A stretch of DNA of 64,000 bases from an uncultured Pseudomonadota bacterium (GTDB taxonomy: Bacteria > Pseudomonadota > Alphaproteobacteria > RF32 > CAG-239). Positions 54,797 to 63,757 of this stretch are shown piece after piece. The notes below the pieces were generated by a model. That model was not told the origin of the DNA. It saw only the letters and a program-made list of their open reading frames with translations, and searched no databases. Each line of letters starts with the position of its first letter. Position 1 is the first letter of the stretch. Location: positions 124,001 through 188,000 of the forward strand of contig CADCCF010000001.1 of NCBI GenBank assembly GCA_902799835.1. The letters are read 5' to 3'. A program made the translations under genes and the position numbers.

Positions 54797-55211
54797 ATTA
54801 TACTCCCCAATTCGTTCTTAAAAATTTAACCACCTGCTGACATCAGCCTTTTTTAGAGCATCCGTTAAATCAATTTTGCAAAATACGCTCTAATTTCCCC
54901 AAAAGGCAGGTCAGTATCCACACAACTAAAACGATTCTGTCCTTCCGCCATACTGCATTTATAAACATATCAAAATTATACAATCTTCTGACTGAAAGCA
55001 CCTTACTGAAATTTTTCTTTATAATGCCTGACAAAACCAAATTCTTACATTACTGTAATATGTTTTTTATAATTTAGTTTTGAGCATATTTTTTATGAAA
55101 GTGATTAGGACAGTATGCTAAAAAAAATATAAAAACAACAGAACTTTTATCGAACATTGCAATTAAATTGCTTGACAGATTATTTTTGCAGATTCGCCTG
55201 ATTCGCTTGGG
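54797..55211. promoter_or_regulatory. Long AT-rich upstream region of dnaA
   Basis: About 415 bases without a gene. It holds a single-mismatch DnaA box GTATCCACA (54914-54922), a TTATAAACA (54959-54967) like those at the putative origin, and a short TTACA/TGTAA hairpin near 55045. A TTGACA lies at 55170 on the plus strand. It could hold the dnaA promoter or be a second candidate origin. Confidence 0.5.
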
Positions 55212-55267
55212 TTTCAAACAAAAAGACACAAACCAAAACACCGAAAATATCGGCTAAGGTTTGTGTC
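55212..55267 (-). terminator. Intrinsic terminator of rpsT
   Basis: Minus strand: GACACAAACC and GGTTTGTGTC form a 10-bp stem, with a small CCG/CGG hairpin in its 23-base loop, followed by TTTTTGTTTG. Confidence 0.8.
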
Positions 55268-55296
55268 CTAAATTTGATAGCAAAACGAAAGAAAAA

Positions 55297-55557
55297 TTAC
55301 AGAGCTTTAATTTTGCTGGAAAGGCGCGAAATCTTGCGTGAAGCTGTATTCAATTTGAAAACGCCTTTTCTTACGGCACGCATAAATTCAGACTCAGCTG
55401 TTCTAAAAGAAGCTTGAGCCAACTCTTTATCGCCGGAAGCGATAGCGGCTTCAACTTTTTTAACAAAAGTACGAACGCGACTTCTACGAGCTCCGTTGAT
55501 AACAGCTCTTTTATTATTTCTTACGATTCTGCTTTTTGCAGATTTATGATTGGCCAT
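55297..55557 (-). CDS. rpsT: Small-subunit ribosomal protein bS20
   Basis: Begins [17 protein letters not shown], the family N-terminus, and is basic and helical throughout; 86 residues. It is next to dnaA, the common alphaproteobacterial order, and has its own terminator. Confidence 0.97.
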   Translation of the reverse strand: MANHKSAKSRIVRNNKRAVINGARRSRVRTFVKKVEAAIASGDKELAQASFRTAESEFMRAVRKGVFKLNTASRKISRLSSKIKAL

Positions 55558-55672
55558 TTTTTTATCCTATTTTTATAAAGTTATTCCAAAAAACAATGTA
55601 GGTGATTTATAGCCTTGAATTTACCAATAAGTCAACAACAATTTTACCTGAAAGGTCGATTCGTCGGCATTT

Positions 55673-56422
55673 TTATTTAAAATTTTCTAAAATATCATAA
55701 AAATCACGGGTGTTCATGCTCAAGCGGCAGCTTTTCAGTTCCAACTCAAGACCGTTTTGCAGATTCATGTTCTCTACTTGGCGCAAAGTTTCTTTCGCTT
55801 GTAAAACAGCCTGATAGGGTAACGATTCGATTCTTTGAGCCACCCGCAAAGCCTCATTAAACAAATCACTCAACGGAACAACACGACTAATTAATCCACA
55901 TAACGAAGCCTCTTCTGCGCTCAAGGCTCGACCGGTCAAAATAACTTCCATGGTTTTAGCTTTGCCGATTCTCTTCATCAAGCGAGAACAGCCGCCGAAA
56001 GAAGGTATCAGACCGATGCTCAATTCCGGATAGCCGATTTGAGCGGATTCGGATGCCAAGATAATATCTCCGGCCATGGCTAAATCACAGCCTAAACCTA
56101 AAGCATAACCTGAGATAGCAACAATAACCGGCTTGGAGCAATTAACTATTTTGTTAAATTCATCCTGCCAAGCTTTTAGCGCCAAACTTTGCTGAGAAAC
56201 CTCTTGTGCCAGAGCTTTCATGTCAACCCCAGCCGCAAAAGCAGCCTCACTGCCACGCAAAATAATGCAACGGATATTGTCATCATATTCCCAAGTTTGC
56301 ATTTGGTAGGCAATTTCGTTCAGCATTTCCAAATTAACGGCATTCATCTCGGATAAGCGATTCATGGTAATAATTCCGGTTTGGCCGTTAATCTCGGTTA
56401 AAATAGTATTATTTTCATCCAT
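55673..56422 (-). CDS. Enoyl-CoA hydratase/isomerase family protein
   Basis: Crotonase fold: the oxyanion-hole segments FAAGVDMKAL and SGYALGLGCDLAMAGD, and both catalytic glutamates of the hydratase type, in GYPELSIGLIPSFGG and KTMEVILTGRALS. 249 residues. The dnaA-rpsT-hydratase-mutM order is shared with other alphaproteobacteria. Substrate chain length cannot be told. GAGG-like site TGAGGTAAG precedes the ATG. Confidence 0.9.
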   Translation of the reverse strand: MDENNTILTEINGQTGIITMNRLSEMNAVNLEMLNEIAYQMQTWEYDDNIRCIILRGSEAAFAAGVDMKALAQEVSQQSLALKAWQDEFNKIVNCSKPVIVAISGYALGLGCDLAMAGDIILASESAQIGYPELSIGLIPSFGGCSRLMKRIGKAKTMEVILTGRALSAEEASLCGLISRVVPLSDLFNEALRVAQRIESLPYQAVLQAKETLRQVENMNLQNGLELELKSCRLSMNTRDFYDILENFK

Positions 56423-56433
56423 TACTTACCTCA

Positions 56434-56793
56434 CTATTTTTTGCTTTTCAGTACTAAATTCACCACCAAAGGGTTTGCCGATTCTTTGGCAATGGTAACA
56501 TTTTCATTTCTACGTTCAAATATAATTTCTTTTGCCGATTCTTTATTTAATTTCCAACCCAGTTGCGGTAAAGTTTCCTTATAAAACTTTTTTATCTGCT
56601 CAAAATTGAGCAAATTTGAGGTCATATAAGCCTCAACCAAACGAATATCTTCATTACCGAAATTGAGGTTGGCATTTTCAATTTGTTCCAAGCCGTCGGG
56701 GATCGGAAAATCTTCCAATCCTTCAACAAAAGCCGCCTCGCTCAGGCCTCCCCATAATAGTGCGGCAATAAAAGCTATAATTTTTATTTTCAT
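56434..56793 (-). CDS. Exported protein of unknown function
   Basis: 119 residues with a signal peptide (about 1-20, ending SEAA) and a small mixed fold (EQIKKFYKETLPQLGWKL). Overlaps mutM by 4 bases and precedes the hydratase gene by 11, so the three form an operon. Not recognised beyond resembling small periplasmic proteins found at this place in related genomes. Confidence 0.7.
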   Translation of the reverse strand: MKIKIIAFIAALLWGGLSEAAFVEGLEDFPIPDGLEQIENANLNFGNEDIRLVEAYMTSNLLNFEQIKKFYKETLPQLGWKLNKESAKEIIFERRNENVTIAKESANPLVVNLVLKSKK

Positions 56794-57632
56794 TTTTGCC
56801 TGCTTTCACAATAAAAAGTCGAACGTCCGCCCATAATCAAGCGTTTTATACCGCCGGTTTTGGCAATATCACAACAACAATCAGGGCATTTTTGACCGGT
56901 TTTGTTATAAACACAATGTTGTTGCTGAAAATATCCCATGCTACCGTCGGGTTTTTTGTAGTCGCGCAAAGTTGATCCACCTGCCGCAATAGCTTTAGCT
57001 AACACTTTTTGAGTGTTTTTAATCAGGTTTGCACATTCGTCCAATGATACTTCACCGGACAATCTCATCGGCGTAATCCGCGATTCGTAGAGGATTTCCG
57101 AAGCATAAATATTGCCGATTCCGGCTATGATTGTTTGGTCCAGCAAGGATATTTTTATAGGCGTCTTGGCATGATTGCGCAATTTTTCATATAAATAATC
57201 GGCATCTAATTTTTTATCAAAAGGATCAAGCCCGACATTTTTTAACCACCGACAATGAGCCAATTCAGCTTTCGGGCAATAAGTGAAAAGGCCAAAGCGT
57301 CGCGGATCATTATAGATAACTATGCCGTTTTCTGTGGTCATAACAATATGATCATGCTTGTCCAACACATCAGGCATTTTATCAATAATTTTAACTTTGC
57401 CGCTCATTCCCATATGCCAAAGCAAAACAATCTGATTTGACAGTTCTATGGCGATATATTTTGCCAAACGATTATAACTCAAAATTTTTGTGTCTTTAAC
57501 TTTTTTTTCAATGTCGGTGGGAACCTTTTCGCGCAGATTACGATTGCGAATCATTAAATCGAGGATTCGGCAACACCCGATTCCCTTGGCAACAGCATTT
57601 TTTATGGTTTCAACTTCGGGCAATTCCGGCAT
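56790..57632 (-). CDS. mutM: Formamidopyrimidine-DNA glycosylase
   Basis: Removes oxidised purines. Catalytic P2 and E3 in MPELPEVET, the helix-two-turn-helix segment GIGNIYASEILYESRI, and the C-terminal zinc-finger loop. The first cysteine pair is C249 and C252; the second should be C-x2-C but reads C275-x2-R278, so the fourth ligand is lost or C253/C254 substitute for it. The DNA-binding GGRST is intact. 280 residues. It heads a leftward operon. Confidence 0.95.
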   Translation of the reverse strand: MPELPEVETIKNAVAKGIGCCRILDLMIRNRNLREKVPTDIEKKVKDTKILSYNRLAKYIAIELSNQIVLLWHMGMSGKVKIIDKMPDVLDKHDHIVMTTENGIVIYNDPRRFGLFTYCPKAELAHCRWLKNVGLDPFDKKLDADYLYEKLRNHAKTPIKISLLDQTIIAGIGNIYASEILYESRITPMRLSGEVSLDECANLIKNTQKVLAKAIAAGGSTLRDYKKPDGSMGYFQQQHCVYNKTGQKCPDCCCDIAKTGGIKRLIMGGRSTFYCESRQK

Positions 57633-57769
57633 ATTAAATATCTCAACACAAAATCAACTTAGCCATATTATAAATACTTTTATTGGCAATACAATAGCAA
57701 ATAAACTATTGCACTCAGAAGATATAATTGTTATTTTAAGCGGATAATTTTGTAAATGAGTAAAAAAGC

Positions 57770-58318
57770 ATGATTAAAAAAAACAAGCGCCAAAGCAAAT
57801 ATTTTGCCCCGCAAAACAGGGTTGGGGACAAGCATATCTGTGATCATCCGGGGTGTAACAAAGCCGGAGAATATCGGGCGCCTAAAGATTCAAAGCTCAA
57901 AGAATATTACTGGTTTTGCCTGGAACATGTTCAAGAATATAATTCCAAGTGGAACTATTATGAAGATGGTTTCGATTCCTCGCCAGAAGATGACATATTG
58001 CACCGCTTCAATTTTTCATCGCATATAAAATATAATTTTGGTTTTGATTTTAACCGAGGTTATGATTTTTTTGGAAGCACCGAAAATTATACATCGTCTG
58101 TCAATATAAGACTTTCAGCGGACGAAAGACAAGCCTTAAAAATTATGGAATTGGAATATGATGATCTGAATACCGATTCTCTCAAAAAAGCTTATAAAAA
58201 AGCCGTCAAAAAATACCACCCAGATTTAAATTCCGCTGCCAAAGAATCTGAAGAAATTTTTAAAATAATCAGCACTTCCTACAAGTCTCTTCTCAACAAA
58301 CTCTCCGCTAAAAATTAA
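57770..58318 (+). CDS. J-domain protein with N-terminal Cys-rich segment
   Basis: A J domain in the last 65 residues with the HPD signature in KKYHPDLNS and flanking helices, so it should stimulate a DnaK-type chaperone. The N-terminus has C24, C29 and C50 with histidines, spaced like a small zinc site (HICDHPGCNKAG, FCLEHV). This is a DnaJ-class molecular adaptor of 182 residues, not DnaJ itself; similar genes occur beside mutM in alphaproteobacteria. Its 3' end overlaps the convergent gene by 4 bases. Confidence 0.85.
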   Translation: MIKKNKRQSKYFAPQNRVGDKHICDHPGCNKAGEYRAPKDSKLKEYYWFCLEHVQEYNSKWNYYEDGFDSSPEDDILHRFNFSSHIKYNFGFDFNRGYDFFGSTENYTSSVNIRLSADERQALKIMELEYDDLNTDSLKKAYKKAVKKYHPDLNSAAKESEEIFKIISTSYKSLLNKLSAKN

Positions 58319-59151
58319 TCGCGGTCAAAATCTTTATTTTTAATTTGTTTATGCAGTGTTTCTTTAATTTTGTTTTGGATGCGAAGTTGTTCTTCTTTTG
58401 ACAAAGTGTGAGCTTTTTTATCTTTTCGACCGGTCTTTTCCAAAATAGTGCGAGCAACCTCTTTTTCATTTTTCTCTCTGCCTAATTCAGCAATTTCTTT
58501 GGCTTCCATTTTTTCAATTCTTTTCTGATCAATTTCTTTAGAAACTGCACCGGTGCGTTTTATTTTTTTCAGTCCTTTTACCAAATCTTTGGTGTCTTGG
58601 TAGGAAACAATGTTTTTAGTCTTTATATTTTCTTTTTCTTCAATATGCTCTTTTAAGGTGTTGCTAAAAGTTTGTTTATCTGTAACAACATTGAGCATGT
58701 TTTGATTTATCGTACGGCTGTCCATCTTTTTTAAGCCACTTTCTTTCAGTTCCTGATCTGCCTGAAGGATAGCGGTCATTTTGCCGACTGACTGTTGCAT
58801 ATTTTGATTTTTTAAGGTTTGTTCAACCTGTAATTGTTTTTTTTCGTCCTCTTTTAATCCGTCAACCAATGATGAGTTTTGATTTTCATTTTCAAAATTC
58901 AAAAATAAGGGCTTTTCAATAACATCCTCATCTTCATCTTCATCAAAAACTTCGCGGATTTTCGTTCTTATTTTTTTTAAATTTGTTGTGGTGTTTTTCA
59001 CCCGTTTAATGCCGGAGTCAAGCTGATTCGGTGCTTTTTTATCAGCAATTGCCAGTTTTTTCATGTCTAATTTGCGTGAAGCATGAGTTTTTTTATCAAT
59101 ACCGCTGTCCTGTTTCCACTCAATGTTTGATAATCCGGAATTGTCTGCCAT
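58315..59151 (-). CDS. Charged coiled-coil protein of unknown function
   Basis: 278 residues, very rich in Lys, Glu, Asp and Gln, helical, no signal or membrane segment. A DEDEDEDV acidic cluster lies near residue 75 and basic coiled-coil stretches fill 100-278. The ATG with GAGG eight bases upstream is preferred to one 21 bases earlier. Not recognised; compare in style with the basic protein at 8106. It follows the PAS-protein gene on the same strand, 79 bases on. Confidence 0.7.
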   Translation of the reverse strand: MADNSGLSNIEWKQDSGIDKKTHASRKLDMKKLAIADKKAPNQLDSGIKRVKNTTTNLKKIRTKIREVFDEDEDEDVIEKPLFLNFENENQNSSLVDGLKEDEKKQLQVEQTLKNQNMQQSVGKMTAILQADQELKESGLKKMDSRTINQNMLNVVTDKQTFSNTLKEHIEEKENIKTKNIVSYQDTKDLVKGLKKIKRTGAVSKEIDQKRIEKMEAKEIAELGREKNEKEVARTILEKTGRKDKKAHTLSKEEQLRIQNKIKETLHKQIKNKDFDRD

Positions 59152-59230
59152 TAAAAAACCTCTTATTCCCAAAAAACGCTACGGCGAACATATTCGCACA
59201 AACTTTTTTTAATGTCAAATTTTCTGTTTA

Positions 59231-60910
59231 TCAAATTTTTTTATATACCAACATCAGAGCTTCATCAGACAAATGAGCTACATTAATTTGCAGTTTTTCT
59301 TTTTTGTTACGTTTTAGTGTCAAAGTTTTGGTCGTCACATTTAAAATATTATTACCGATGTCTTTTTTTAAAGTTTCCCAATTTTCAATATCTTCAAATA
59401 ACTTTCTTTGACTTTCCAAAACTTCTTCAAACGACGGTTCGGTAATTAAAAGATTTTTATCAGCATTCCAAAGTGTCAAGTAGGCATTGTTAAAAAATCT
59501 TAGTTTTCCGTCGGGACCAAATACCAAAACAGCATCGTTTAAATTATCTAACATCTCACCTTGAACGGTCAAAAGCTGATTATAATTACTGGTGATTGCC
59601 AAGCGATCAGAAATATCCTCATACGCAAATATGACTCCGCCTAATAAGTAAGGTGCACGGGTTCGTCGCAATGTTCTGCCGTCGGGAAGGTGTAACAAAT
59701 CGCTCAATGGTTCAATAATAGTAGAAAATACTTTTATTTCTTCTTTCTTAAAAGCTTTATAGTCAGGAACCTCAGGCAACAGCCGGTTTTCTCTTGTTTC
59801 ATCAAGAAAAGATCCATAATTTTGTTTTGCAGCTAGCCAATTTTTATCCAAGCCCCAAAGAGTGGAAAAAGCATCATTGCAAAAATCGAGATTTGTAGCT
59901 TGATTAAACACGGCAAAAGCGGTTCCCAATTTACCCAAAATCATCAGTTGAGCCTCCTGGTGTTGTTTTTGGGTGCGCTGCATTTCGTCCAGCTCGTTTA
60001 TATCAATAATACAACCTACACTATATGGTTTACTCAAATCTTGATTAACATAAAAAGGATTTTCAAAAATATTAATAGCCAAGCGGTTACCATCTACCAC
60101 AATACCGCTCTTAGTTGAACAATTTTTTTGATTAGCAAAAGCTTTACTGGCCATTTTTTTACTTACCGCCACCCCTTTGGTATCACATATTTCAACCTGT
60201 TTTTGCAGAGCTTCATCTTTTGATTTACAGCCGGCAAATTCGGCATATTTTTTATTGCAGTAAACGAGGTTCAAATCATTATCATGTGCCCACATCGCAA
60301 CCGGAAGATTATCGGACATATCGCGTTGTACCCAATACTTTTCTTCCATTTTTTTGTTTTCTTCAGTTAGCGAATTTATCTTTCCTGTGGTTAGGCTGAC
60401 ATCGCGAAACCAAATCATATCGCAATAAATACTGCCATCAGCACCATTTATGCGTACACCCTCCAAACGGACAAATCTTTTGGTGTTTTTCAGTTCAAAA
60501 TAATCTTCAAAAGCGATACCTTCTTTTCTTAGCAGACTGACATATTTTTCAATTTTTTTACCATCTTCCTTATAAAAATTCTTTACCACGTCGGCAAAAG
60601 TTGATTTGGTGCCGTTGCCCAAGCCCAAAATAACCGCCAGCCTCCGTGAACATCTTTCCGTTATGTGATCTCTGGGATCATTAACTTTGTCATCAGGATA
60701 AATAAAGGCAAAATATCCATCATGAGAGGCATAAAGAGTTTCCGCATATCTTTCGCGATCGCGCCGCAAAAAATAATTTTGCTGTTTGGCCTTTAAATAA
60801 CAAATAATCAAAAATCCGAACATTAACAGAAGGAATAATAAGATTCCTCCCAAACAATACCACAATTCCGGTGCGGCATAAAACATATCCCAAAGTAAGT
60901 CTTTATACAT
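59231..60910 (-). CDS. Membrane-anchored multi-PAS protein, DivL-like but without kinase domain
   Basis: One membrane helix near residues 15-40, then at least three PAS-like domains (about 50-165, 195-300, 320-430 and a further one from about 445). The repeated pattern (LPVAMWAHDNDLNLVYCNKKYAEFAG, FNQATNLDFCNDAFSTLWGL, FGPDGKLRFFNNAYLTLWN) recalls DivL and related alphaproteobacterial PAS sensors beside tsaE. But the protein ends at LVYKKI after the last PAS; no H-box, N-box or G-box follows. 559 residues from the ATG with AAAGG upstream. Probably a ligand or protein scaffold, or a partner of a separate kinase (inference). Confidence 0.75.
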   Translation of the reverse strand: MYKDLLWDMFYAAPELWYCLGGILLFLLLMFGFLIICYLKAKQQNYFLRRDRERYAETLYASHDGYFAFIYPDDKVNDPRDHITERCSRRLAVILGLGNGTKSTFADVVKNFYKEDGKKIEKYVSLLRKEGIAFEDYFELKNTKRFVRLEGVRINGADGSIYCDMIWFRDVSLTTGKINSLTEENKKMEEKYWVQRDMSDNLPVAMWAHDNDLNLVYCNKKYAEFAGCKSKDEALQKQVEICDTKGVAVSKKMASKAFANQKNCSTKSGIVVDGNRLAINIFENPFYVNQDLSKPYSVGCIIDINELDEMQRTQKQHQEAQLMILGKLGTAFAVFNQATNLDFCNDAFSTLWGLDKNWLAAKQNYGSFLDETRENRLLPEVPDYKAFKKEEIKVFSTIIEPLSDLLHLPDGRTLRRTRAPYLLGGVIFAYEDISDRLAITSNYNQLLTVQGEMLDNLNDAVLVFGPDGKLRFFNNAYLTLWNADKNLLITEPSFEEVLESQRKLFEDIENWETLKKDIGNNILNVTTKTLTLKRNKKEKLQINVAHLSDEALMLVYKKI

Positions 60911-61005
60911 TTGTTTGCCTTTAATTTTAAAAAACAATTGCTAACACATAGATTTTAGTATATAAAAACCATTATTCAAATTGAATTTTGAGCTAAGTGG
61001 AAAAA

Positions 61006-61674
61006 ATGTATACTCTGGTTTTTGATACTACGGCAGCAAGATGCAGTGTTTGTTTGCTGGAAAAAGAAAAAATTATTGATAAATACAGCCATGTTTTTGA
61101 TTTTGGCCAGTCAGAAGCCTTGCTTCCGGCTATCCGCAATATGTTGCAAAAAAATAATATTACTTTTTCTCAAATTAAATATTTGTTTGTCTGTGTCGGT
61201 CCGGGATCTTTTACCGGCGTTCGCGCTTCTATTTCCGCGGCAAAAATCTTTGGCCTGGCCCTAAAAGATATGGTTGTTAGCGGATTTTCAGCTTTTGATG
61301 CCTACATAAAATTGTTGGATGAAGAAGATATAGCAGCTTACAATGCCGTAATAATTGAAACAAGACGTGATGATTTTTATGTCAGGTTTTATGATAAACA
61401 ACTAAAGCCGCTGGATCTTCCGCAAACATTATCACGCGAAGAGATTATTAAGTATCTCAAAAAGCAAGGAGTTGCCGTAACCATTGTTGGTGATGGAGTG
61501 GAGCGTTTTCTTTATCAACCCAGCGGACTGCAACTACACAGCATAAAAATGGTCGATGGTATGACTGAAGAGGCCTTAGCAGCAGTCGCTATTAATCAAA
61601 TAAAAGATAACAAGTTTAACTTTCCTAAACCATTATACATTCGTCCGGCTGATGTGACGGTCAATCCTAAATAG
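61006..61674 (+). CDS. tsaB: tRNA threonylcarbamoyladenosine biosynthesis protein TsaB
   Basis: ASKHA-fold scaffold of the t6A pathway. FDTTAARCSVCLL at the N-terminus, VGPGSFTGVRASISAAKIFGLAL and the later ETRRDDFYVRFY region match TsaB. 222 residues from the ATG, or 225 from a GTG. It is divergent from the PAS gene and 15 bases before radC. Confidence 0.93.
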   Translation: MYTLVFDTTAARCSVCLLEKEKIIDKYSHVFDFGQSEALLPAIRNMLQKNNITFSQIKYLFVCVGPGSFTGVRASISAAKIFGLALKDMVVSGFSAFDAYIKLLDEEDIAAYNAVIIETRRDDFYVRFYDKQLKPLDLPQTLSREEIIKYLKKQGVAVTIVGDGVERFLYQPSGLQLHSIKMVDGMTEEALAAVAINQIKDNKFNFPKPLYIRPADVTVNPK

Positions 61675-61689
61675 CAAAAAAGGACTATT

Positions 61690-62400
61690 ATGGCTGAAGA
61701 TTTTGTTAACGATAAATTGGGACATCGACAAAGAGTAAAACAACGTTTTTTGAACGATGATGGCAATAATATGGCTGACTATGAATTGTTGGAATTTTTG
61801 CTGATGCAAGCAATACCGCGTCGAGATGTAAAGCCGATTGCCAAAGAATTGTTGCGGCGTTTTGGCAGCTTTGCCGAAGTTATTTATGCTTCTCCCCAAG
61901 AATTGATGAAAACTAAGTGGGTTAAGGACAATGTTTGCGTTTTGTTCAAGCTTATAGCTACGGTTGTCAAAAGGGTTTGTCTACAAAATCTCAAAGACAA
62001 CCAAACCCCATTGTTATTAAATACCGAAGCTGTAATTGAATATTGTCGCGCAACGATGGCTTATGCCGAGGTTGAGGAACTTCATGTCATGTTTTTGGAT
62101 AATTCTATGCAATTGCTCGGCGTCCAGTTAATACAAAAGGGTTCTTTGACCGGAGTGGCAGTTTCTCCGCGCGAAATCATCAAAATTGCTTTAGAACAAA
62201 AAGCCAGCAACATCATTATGGTACACAATCATCCGTCAGATAATATCAGACCATCGGAAAATGATATTTATGTGACCGGACAAGTTGAACAGGCTTGCGA
62301 TTTGATGGGTATAAAATTGCAAGATCACATTATAATTGGCAAAAGTGACTTTTTCTCTTTTCTCAAACACAAAATGCTAAATCGTCTGACTAGATCATAA
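61690..62400 (+). CDS. radC: RadC-family JAMM protein
   Basis: JAB1/MPN metalloprotease fold with the zinc signature HNHPSDNIRPSEND, and an N-terminal helix-hairpin-helix region (ELLEFLLMQAIPRRDVK). 236 residues. Its role is unclear despite the name. It is likely co-transcribed with tsaB, and its stop is 2 bases from that of der. Confidence 0.93.
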   Translation: MAEDFVNDKLGHRQRVKQRFLNDDGNNMADYELLEFLLMQAIPRRDVKPIAKELLRRFGSFAEVIYASPQELMKTKWVKDNVCVLFKLIATVVKRVCLQNLKDNQTPLLLNTEAVIEYCRATMAYAEVEELHVMFLDNSMQLLGVQLIQKGSLTGVAVSPREIIKIALEQKASNIIMVHNHPSDNIRPSENDIYVTGQVEQACDLMGIKLQDHIIIGKSDFFSFLKHKMLNRLTRS

Positions 62401-62402
62401 AT

Positions 62403-63746
62403 TTACTTTTCAGCGTAAGGATTACCTGTTTTGCGCACATTTATACGAATGGGAATTCCTCCCAAATCAAAAGTTTCCCGTAAAGAATTTGTCAGGTAAC
62501 GCAAATATGAATCCGGCAAACCTTCAGGATTGCTCGAAAAAATTACAAATGAAGGCGGACGATTCTTTGCTTGAGTAATATAGCGTAATTTTATACGGCG
62601 TTTATTTTTGCCTAAAGGTGGCGGATTCTCACTCATCACATCAGCGAACCACTGATTTAAAGGCGATGTTGGTATGCGAGTATTCCATCGATCAAAAATT
62701 TTGAATACCGCCCGCATCAGTTTATCTAAATTTTCCTTACGCAAAGCCGAAATGGTAACAGTTGGAATTCCTGAAGCCTGTGTTAGGGAAGTTTGTAGTT
62801 TGTAGTTTAATTTTTGCAAAACTTCTTCACGATTGGCTATATCCCACTTGTTTACGGCTATAATCAAAGCTCTGCCTTCATCAAGAACTTGTCTTGCTAT
62901 GGTAAGATCTTGTTTATCCAACACTCCGTCAGCATCAAGCACCAGAACAACAACTTGAGCCAAAGCTACCGCTTTTTTGGTGGATGCCGCCGATAATTTT
63001 TCTAAATCGCCATCTACTTTGGCATGTTTGCGTAAACCAGCTGTATCAACCAGCTGAACACTGCGCCCGTTATACTGCCACATTGTTGCAATGGCATCAC
63101 GAGTAACTCCGGCCTCGGGTCCGGTCAACATTCTTTCATCACCCAAAAGAGCATTGACCAAAGTTGACTTTCCGACATTCGGTCGTCCAACCACCGCCAT
63201 ATATAAAGGCTGATCTTTTTCTTCTTCTGCGTGTAGATTATCTTCTTCGGGAAGGTCTTTGGCAATTTCTTTCAAGGCGTCATACAAATCGTTCAACCCA
63301 ATGCCATGCTCTGCCGAAAAAGCTATCGGCTGGCCAAAACCCAACTTGTAGGCATCATATATGCTATTAGCCTGCAAAGTTCCTTCACATTTGTTCGCTA
63401 ACAATATTATGGGCTTTCCGGTTTGGCGCACTAACCTTGCTAAATGTTCATCAAAAGGTTGCAACCCATCACGAGCATCAATCAAAAACAACACTACATC
63501 AGCTTCAGTAATAGCTTTTTGTGTTTGTTGCCACATGCGTTTTTCCATGCTGTCAGCGGTGGTATATTCAAAACCGGCAGTATCGATAATTTCCATGGTT
63601 AAATCGTATAATTTAGCCTCGTGCATGCGTCGATCACGTGTAACCCCCGGTTCATCATGAACTAATGCCAACTTGCGCCCGACTAATCTGTTAAATAAAG
63701 TGGACTTACCAACATTAGCTCTACCGATTATCGCAACCTTTAGCAC
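62403..63746 (-). CDS. der: Ribosome biogenesis GTPase Der (EngA)
   Basis: Two tandem G domains: GRANVGKSTLFN with GVTRDR, and GRPNVGKSTLVN with GVTRDAI, then a KH-like C-terminal domain (NPPPLGKNKRRIKLRY). 447 residues. Essential for 50S assembly. Start is GTG. It follows bamB on the same strand after 11 bases. Confidence 0.97.
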   Translation of the reverse strand: MLKVAIIGRANVGKSTLFNRLVGRKLALVHDEPGVTRDRRMHEAKLYDLTMEIIDTAGFEYTTADSMEKRMWQQTQKAITEADVVLFLIDARDGLQPFDEHLARLVRQTGKPIILLANKCEGTLQANSIYDAYKLGFGQPIAFSAEHGIGLNDLYDALKEIAKDLPEEDNLHAEEEKDQPLYMAVVGRPNVGKSTLVNALLGDERMLTGPEAGVTRDAIATMWQYNGRSVQLVDTAGLRKHAKVDGDLEKLSAASTKKAVALAQVVVLVLDADGVLDKQDLTIARQVLDEGRALIIAVNKWDIANREEVLQKLNYKLQTSLTQASGIPTVTISALRKENLDKLMRAVFKIFDRWNTRIPTSPLNQWFADVMSENPPPLGKNKRRIKLRYITQAKNRPPSFVIFSSNPEGLPDSYLRYLTNSLRETFDLGGIPIRINVRKTGNPYAEK

Positions 63747-63757
63747 AGCTTATATCC

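Noticed and set aside
54797..55296. The dnaA upstream gap as the origin
   Set aside because: Only two box-like sites are seen, against about nine at 29.7-30.1 kb; kept as an alternative, not as the call.
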